Shown here in pieces: positions 14,294 through 17,947 of a stretch of DNA of 17,947 nt (position 1 is its first letter; each line of letters starts with the position of its first letter). The notes under the pieces are model-generated. The model did not search any database and was not told the origin of the DNA. It worked only from the letters and a program-made list of their open reading frames with translations. The stretch covers positions 1-17,947 of the forward strand of contig JBEKVE010000049.1 in assembly GCA_049514335.1 (NCBI GenBank), given 5' to 3'. A program made the position numbers and the translations under genes. Source of the DNA: JBEKVE01 sp049514335 (GTDB lineage: Bacteria > Actinomycetota > Acidimicrobiia > Acidimicrobiales > UBA8190).

Positions 14294-14841
14294 GGCGTTC
14301 TGGTCCCGATGACCCGGACAGGGTCCGAGCCGTCCCAGGTGGCGCAGGTGTCGCGCATGTACCCGAAGAACCCCGCCAATCCGGCCGTCTCCACCAGCTC
14401 GGACACCGTGCCGCCGTGGGCGTCGGGGTCGAAGTAGGCGAAGCGCTGGTCCTCGCTGAGCCCGCGGCCCTGGAAGTACGGGCGCCGGCCCTTTTCGCTC
14501 CAGGTTTCGAGAGCGGCGTCGTACTCCTCGGGGAAGCGCGCCACGTGGTGCAGACCGCTCCCCCGGGCGGCCATGAAGTCACGGTACGGCGAGGGGTGGT
14601 CGTCGAGCGGTTGGATGAGCTCGATCTGCAGGTCGCCGGAGTAGGTCAGTGCCACGGCGATCCGGGCCGAGGTGGGCTCGCCCCGGTAGCGCAGATCGTG
14701 CAGCGGTGGGGACGGCAGGTAGAAGAAGGGGCCGACGTCGAGGTCGCGCAACCACACGTCCATGGCCGTGATGACGTCGCCGACCACGTAGCCGAGCTGG
14801 GCGATGGGCCCACCGGCCGGGCCTGAGTGCAGTGACGGCAT
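14290..14841 (-). CDS. VOC-family protein (glyoxalase-like), minus strand
   Basis: 183 residues from ATG 14841, with GGGAGG (14852-14847) 5 nt upstream. Strand-helix patterns of two VOC modules are visible: IAQLGYVVGDVITAMDVWLRDLDVGPFF at the start, LQIELIQPLD as the metal-ligand strand (Glu), then GSGLHHVARFPEEYDAAL (His) and TVSELVE (Glu) at the end. This resembles the methylmalonyl-CoA-epimerase / glyoxalase / dioxygenase superfamily that binds a divalent metal. The specific reaction is unknown. An in-frame upstream extension to 15216 is a shadow of the divergent gene. Confidence 0.88.
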   Translation of the reverse strand: MPSLHSGPAGGPIAQLGYVVGDVITAMDVWLRDLDVGPFFYLPSPPLHDLRYRGEPTSARIAVALTYSGDLQIELIQPLDDHPSPYRDFMAARGSGLHHVARFPEEYDAALETWSEKGRRPYFQGRGLSEDQRFAYFDPDAHGGTVSELVETAGLAGFFGYMRDTCATWDGSDPVRVIGTRTP

Positions 14842-14879
14842 GGCGGCCTCCCGACGGCGGCGATAGCCCGAGGCGATCG

Positions 14880-14885
14880 AATCTA
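14880..14885 (-). promoter_or_regulatory. Putative -10 box for the VOC-GNAT operon
   Basis: On the minus strand TAGATT (14885-14880) gives a leader of about 30 nt that contains the GGGAGG ribosome site of ATG 14841. It lies 30 bp from the oppositely directed TACAGT box. Confidence 0.5.
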
Positions 14886-14915
14886 TCCCGCCGGTGCCCC
14901 GCCGTCCGGACTCGG

Positions 14916-14921
14916 TACAGT
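14916..14921 (+). promoter_or_regulatory. Putative -10 box for the plus-strand VOC gene
   Basis: TACAGT would start transcription near 14928, which excludes the in-frame GTG at 14920 as a start. It favours ATG 14986, which has GGGAGGG at 14976-14982. Confidence 0.5.
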
Positions 14922-14985
14922 GACCGACGACGCCACGGCGGCCGGAGCCGGAGGGCGGGAGCGGCGCGGTGACCCGGGAGGGATC

Positions 14986-15387
14986 ATGACTGCAGCTGGT
15001 GTGAGGGTGAAGGGCTTCAGCCACGTGGCCATCGCCGTGGACGACCTGGCGGCCGCCCGCGCCTTCTACTGCGGGATCCTCGGCTTCGAGGAGCTTCCCC
15101 GTCCCGACTTCGGGATCCCGGGAATGTGGCTGGGGGTGGGAGACCTCCAGCTCCACTTCATAGAGACCGACGAGCTGCCCTCCCCCGGCAAGGGTTTCCC
15201 CCACTACGCGCTGCACGTTCCCACCGACGCCTTCGACCAGACGATCGATGCGCTGCGTGGCGCGGGGGTGCGGCTCCTCGGCGAGCCGAGCTCGCGCGTG
15301 GACTTCGAGACCACCACGGTGCTGGCCGCCTTCGTCACCGATCCCGCCGGCAACGTCATCGAGCTGACCAACATCGGCGCCGCCTGA
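14986..15387 (+). CDS. VOC-family protein (lactoylglutathione-lyase-like), plus strand
   Basis: 133 residues, the length of a single two-module VOC protein. The pattern FSHVAIAVDDLAAARAFYCGILGFEEL (residues 11-37) is the classic first module, with His13 as a metal ligand. LQLHFIE follows, then HYALHVPTD (His73) and DPAGNVIELT (Glu126). These positions fit a metal-dependent glyoxalase, epimerase or bleomycin-resistance-type protein; which one cannot be told. It is divergent from the minus-strand VOC gene and convergent with the secreted repeat protein, 12 bp away. Confidence 0.92.
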   Translation: MTAAGVRVKGFSHVAIAVDDLAAARAFYCGILGFEELPRPDFGIPGMWLGVGDLQLHFIETDELPSPGKGFPHYALHVPTDAFDQTIDALRGAGVRLLGEPSSRVDFETTTVLAAFVTDPAGNVIELTNIGAA

Positions 15388-15399
15388 AGCCGTGCTGCA

Positions 15400-17175
15400 T
15401 CACCCCATGGCCACCACGGGCGCGTCGATGAGGTCGTCGGCCGTCGAGCCGTGGAAGTTGGCACCGCCGAAGGCGAACACACCGCCGTCGGACGCCACCA
15501 GCCAGTAGCCGCCGCCTCCGGGCAGCACCCGCATCGCCACGACCGGCTTCGACAGCGTGAGGGCGCCGGCCGATCCGTCGAAGGAGGCGCCGTAGGCGAA
15601 CAGGCCCCCGTCGGACGCCACCAGCCAGTAGCCACCACCGGGCGCGCCGGCCATGCCCACCACCGGTGCGTTCAGGTGCCGCCCGCCCATGGACCCGAGG
15701 AACGAGGCGTCGCCGAAGGCGAAGACGCCGCCGTCCGACGCCACCAGCCAGTAGCCCCCACCGTCGGGCGTGGCCGCCATCCCCACCACGGGCGCGTCGA
15801 GGTGGCGGCCCCCCATGGACCCGAGGTACGGGGCGTCGCCGAAGGCGAACACGCCCCCATCCCGGGCGACGAGCCAATACCCTCCGCTGTCCGGCGTGGC
15901 GGCCATGCCCACCACCGGAGCGTTCGTATGTCGGCCCCCCATGGACCCGAGGTAGGGCGCGTCGCCGTAGGCGAAGACGCCGCCGTCCGCGCCCACCAGC
16001 CAGTAGCCGTCGTCCGACGCCGTGTCGGCCGTGCCGACCACCGGCGCGCCGAGGTGCACGCCGCCCGCCGAGCCGAAGAACCCGGCGTCGCCGAAGGCGA
16101 AGACGCCGCCGTCGGCGGCCACCAACCGGTACCCGGGACCGGGCACGTCGGCCACGCCCGCCTGGCCGGAGTTGGGGTCCATCTCGAGCGAGGACTCGTC
16201 GACCGCCTCGAAGGCGCTGGCGGGAACCGACTTCAGCTCGTTCACGAGCGACAGCGGCCAGGCGTCGTCTGCCGTGCCGCCGAAGTACCAGTTGCTGCCG
16301 TTGTCGGCCAGGATGAGGCCGTAGTGCTGCATGGCGCGCAACACCACCTGCGCCTGCGGTGAGTATCCCGAGATGTCGAAGCTGGCTTTGAGCCGGAACC
16401 GGGCCCCCATGGGCGGGAGGTTCGGGTTGCCGGCCGTGCCCGCCTCGTGGCGGGCGGGCCACAGATAGCTCGTGTCGGTCGTCTCCGCCGTCATCCGGAT
16501 GGCGTGGGTGATGACACCGGACTCGACCTCGTCGTAGCGCAGAAGGCCGGGCATGATGGGCAACCCGGCCGCGTCGGCCGACGTCCACCCGGCCGGACGG
16601 AGCGCGTTCGAGTTCAGGTTCCAGATCGCGCCCGATCCCGCCGTCGACCCCGAGGCGCTGTAGTGCGCGTCGTAGAGCTCGTACAACGTGCACGTGCTCG
16701 GATCGATCATGATGGCGTGGCGGTCACCGGTGGCGTTCTGCCCCCCCTCGATGGCGGTGTCGGAGCCGAAGGGGTAGGGACCGGGGTCGCTCTCGTCGGC
16801 GTACTGGAACGACACGTTGACGAAGGGGTGCCCGGCGGGGACCACGGTGTAGGGGATGCCGTAGGGGACCGACGGGTCCCCGGACGGGCCGAAGTCGGGA
16901 TGCAGGTCCGTCGTCGAGGCTTGCATGCTCGCCAACCACTGCGGGCTGTGGATGTCGACGGGCAGGTTGGAGATGTCGGTGTTCCAGATGTTGTCGGCCG
17001 GGAACATGGGACAGTTCCCGGCGCCGGGGACCGGGGTGCCGGCGCGGGCCGAACCCGGTGTGGCCGCCACGGTTGCCACCGACGCCACCACCGACAGCCC
17101 GCCGGCGAGCGCCGTCAGCCGCGTCACCACCCGGCGAGCGCGCCCCCCGGGGATCCGACCCCCCCTCGGCGTCAT
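15400..17175 (-). CDS. Secreted protein: 'NIWN' domain plus six propeller-like repeats
   Basis: 591 residues from ATG 17175; no in-frame start codon lies in the next eleven codons upstream. A signal peptide is clear: Arg-rich n-region, hydrophobic LTALAGGLSVVASVATVAA, and an ARA cleavage site near residue 45. No lipobox is present. Residues 55-340 form an unnamed domain starting CPMFPADNIWN, with conserved-looking aromatic and Asp/Gly positions and only two Cys (55 and 162), which could form a disulfide. Residues 349-591 are six repeats of about 40-43 residues, each opening Y-W-L-V-x-x-DGGVFAFGDA and ending APVVGMA. The repeats look like beta-propeller blades, with the last blade ending at the C-terminus. 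I recognise the DGGVFAFGDA motif from acidimicrobial secreted proteins. Activity is unknown; a cell-surface or exported binding role is likely. Confidence 0.88.
   Translation of the reverse strand: MTPRGGRIPGGRARRVVTRLTALAGGLSVVASVATVAATPGSARAGTPVPGAGNCPMFPADNIWNTDISNLPVDIHSPQWLASMQASTTDLHPDFGPSGDPSVPYGIPYTVVPAGHPFVNVSFQYADESDPGPYPFGSDTAIEGGQNATGDRHAIMIDPSTCTLYELYDAHYSASGSTAGSGAIWNLNSNALRPAGWTSADAAGLPIMPGLLRYDEVESGVITHAIRMTAETTDTSYLWPARHEAGTAGNPNLPPMGARFRLKASFDISGYSPQAQVVLRAMQHYGLILADNGSNWYFGGTADDAWPLSLVNELKSVPASAFEAVDESSLEMDPNSGQAGVADVPGPGYRLVAADGGVFAFGDAGFFGSAGGVHLGAPVVGTADTASDDGYWLVGADGGVFAYGDAPYLGSMGGRHTNAPVVGMAATPDSGGYWLVARDGGVFAFGDAPYLGSMGGRHLDAPVVGMAATPDGGGYWLVASDGGVFAFGDASFLGSMGGRHLNAPVVGMAGAPGGGYWLVASDGGLFAYGASFDGSAGALTLSKPVVAMRVLPGGGGYWLVASDGGVFAFGGANFHGSTADDLIDAPVVAMG
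15403..16131 (-). repeat. Six tandem propeller-like coding repeats (about 120-129 bp each)
   Basis: Repeat units begin at residues 349, 391, 433, 476, 516 and 557 of the secreted protein, with spacings 42, 42, 43, 40 and 41. Units 2 to 4 are nearly identical at both protein and DNA level (GDAPYLGSMGGRH twice, GDASFLGSMGGRH once), pointing to recent tandem duplication. The outer units are more diverged. Confidence 0.9.
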
Positions 17176-17540
17176 GCCCGGGTATCGGCCGCCGCATCGG
17201 ACCGGTTGAGGCCCCCGGGGCACCGGGGGGCGACAGGCTCCAAAGATGGGCGTTTCGTGGGTCGGGCACGCCTCGGCCCGGACCCACCCTGCGGATCCGG
17301 GCGGCGAGTGCCGATGGATGGACGTGGAGACGCACCCCGGGCCTGCGGCCTTGTCAACTCGAGCAACAGCAACAACACTGTGAGCCGGCCGACGTCTGTT
17401 GTGCCTCGACCCCTTCGATCGACGACCCGACAGGACCCCCGCCGCCCCCGGTACCGGGCGCACGCCGGGCGCAGGGGCCCACTCCCGGGCGTCGCCGCAC
17501 CGTCTCCCGCCTGAAGCCACGTGACCCAGACCACGACCCC
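17176..17540. other. 365-bp divergent intergenic region with GC hairpin
   Basis: The region separates the secreted repeat protein (minus) from the partial plus-strand gene. It contains a strong hairpin with a 7-bp stem (CCCCCGG 17212-17218, CCGGGGG 17223-17229) in the secreted protein's leader. A minus-strand TTGACA (17357-17352) looks like a -35, but the hexamer 17 bp downstream (TGCGTC) is a poor -10. A CAACAGCAACAACA patch near 17364-17377 is locally less GC-rich. I could not match it to a known riboswitch class by eye, and I see no gene in it. Confidence 0.5.
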
Positions 17541-17947
17541 ATGAGCACACCAACGCCACCAGCCGGCCCCGTGACGCTCGGCCCTGTCCGGGTCGTCCTT
17601 TCACGCCCGGGCGGACCACCCGTCGTCGACGGGGTGACCCTGTCGGCCACCCCCGAAGGGCTCGCCGTCGTGAGCCCCACCGGCCGCCCCATCACCACCA
17701 TCGGCTGGGCCGACGTCACGCTCATGACCGCCGAGCGCCGACCCGCCGGGGACGACACCGGCGACGGCGTGCTGGTGGTGCAGACGCCACGTCGGAGCCA
17801 CCGCTTCGTCGCCCCCGTCATCGACGTCGAACGGTTCGTGGCGCGGGCCGCACCGCACCCGGCTGACGCCACTGCGGCGCACCCGGCCGCCGGGCGCGGC
17901 CGGCACCTCGCCCGCAGGGCGACACCACCTCGCCACGCCCGGACCCG
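17541..17947 (+). CDS. Unidentified protein, 5' part
   Basis: An open frame from ATG 17541 runs to the window end without a stop: 135 codons plus two bases, so the gene is truncated. Residues about 10-95 show alternating hydrophobic strands (VRVVLSRPGG, VTLSATPEGLAVVSPTG, ITTIGWADVTLMTAE, VLVVQTPRRSHRFVAP) followed by a helix VERFVARAA, which is the order of a small PH-like beta barrel. The rest is Ala/His/Pro/Arg-rich linker. No Shine-Dalgarno sequence is seen at the ATG, so an internal start is possible. The family is not recognised. Codon use is typical of the window, and the minus-strand frames over it look like shadows. Confidence 0.6.
   Translation, partial: MSTPTPPAGPVTLGPVRVVLSRPGGPPVVDGVTLSATPEGLAVVSPTGRPITTIGWADVTLMTAERRPAGDDTGDGVLVVQTPRRSHRFVAPVIDVERFVARAAPHPADATAAHPAAGRGRHLARRATPPRHART

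Noticed and set aside
15403..16131. CRISPR-like or minisatellite repeat
   Set aside because: The repeats are in frame and encode a regular 40-43 residue protein motif, so they are coding repeats.
17176..17619. N-terminal extension of the secreted repeat protein
   Set aside because: The clear signal peptide begins at ATG 17175; the upstream residues show no conserved features and would bury the signal peptide.

Overview
This is a gene-dense, very GC-rich chromosomal stretch of about 18 kb, most likely from an actinobacterium. Acidimicrobiia is my best guess. The reasons are the extreme GC bias at third codon positions, many GTG starts, stop/start overlaps of the GTGA type, TANNNT boxes set 6-8 nt before start codons (leaderless messages), a CYP124-like P450, a perfect match to the actinobacterial KstR operator consensus, and 'DGGVFAFGDA' repeats in a secreted protein. 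I recognise that repeat from acidimicrobial genomes, from memory only. I see no rRNA, tRNA, CRISPR array, insertion sequence or phage gene. The taxonomic call is an inference.

Layout. (1) Positions 1-4377, plus strand, are a lipid/steroid-type oxidative block: the 3' end of a CYP124-like cytochrome P450, a second P450 of another family, an FDOR/PPOX-type flavin- or F420-binding protein, a short-chain dehydrogenase/reductase (SDR), and a DapB-fold NAD(P)-dependent dehydrogenase overlapping the SDR. A KstR-like operator lies just upstream of the SDR -10 box. (2) Positions 4384-6329: a hairpin terminator between convergent genes, a small helix-turn-helix protein on the minus strand, and a divergent plus-strand pair encoding a stand-alone PAS domain coupled to a metallo-beta-lactamase-fold hydrolase. 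(3) Positions 6343-8225, minus strand: an MFS transporter coupled to a GNAT acetyltransferase. (4) Positions 8336-11821, plus strand: two paralogous proteins carrying an RDxSWGxR motif, with an APH/ACAD10-type kinase-like protein between them. This is the best candidate for an undescribed system. (5) Positions 12000-12965: a TauE/SafE (TSUP) anion exporter. (6) Positions 13042-14841, minus strand: a VOC protein coupled to a RimJ/RimL-like acetyltransferase, then a receiver-like protein that has lost its phosphorylation residues. A second, divergent VOC protein occupies 14986-15387. (7) Positions 15400-17175, minus strand: a secreted 591-residue protein with an 'NIWN' N-terminal domain and six C-terminal propeller-like repeats. 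(8) Positions 17541 to the end: the start of an unidentified plus-strand gene.

How they may work together. The P450s, SDR and DapB-like enzyme could hydroxylate and then oxidise a branched or sterol-like lipid, with the SDR promoter under a KstR-type repressor. The kinase cassette at 8336-11821 could act on a related hydroxylated or acyl substrate, but nothing in the sequence proves that link. The right half is mixed housekeeping, stress and surface functions. Translational coupling is a theme: five gene pairs share a GTGA overlap.
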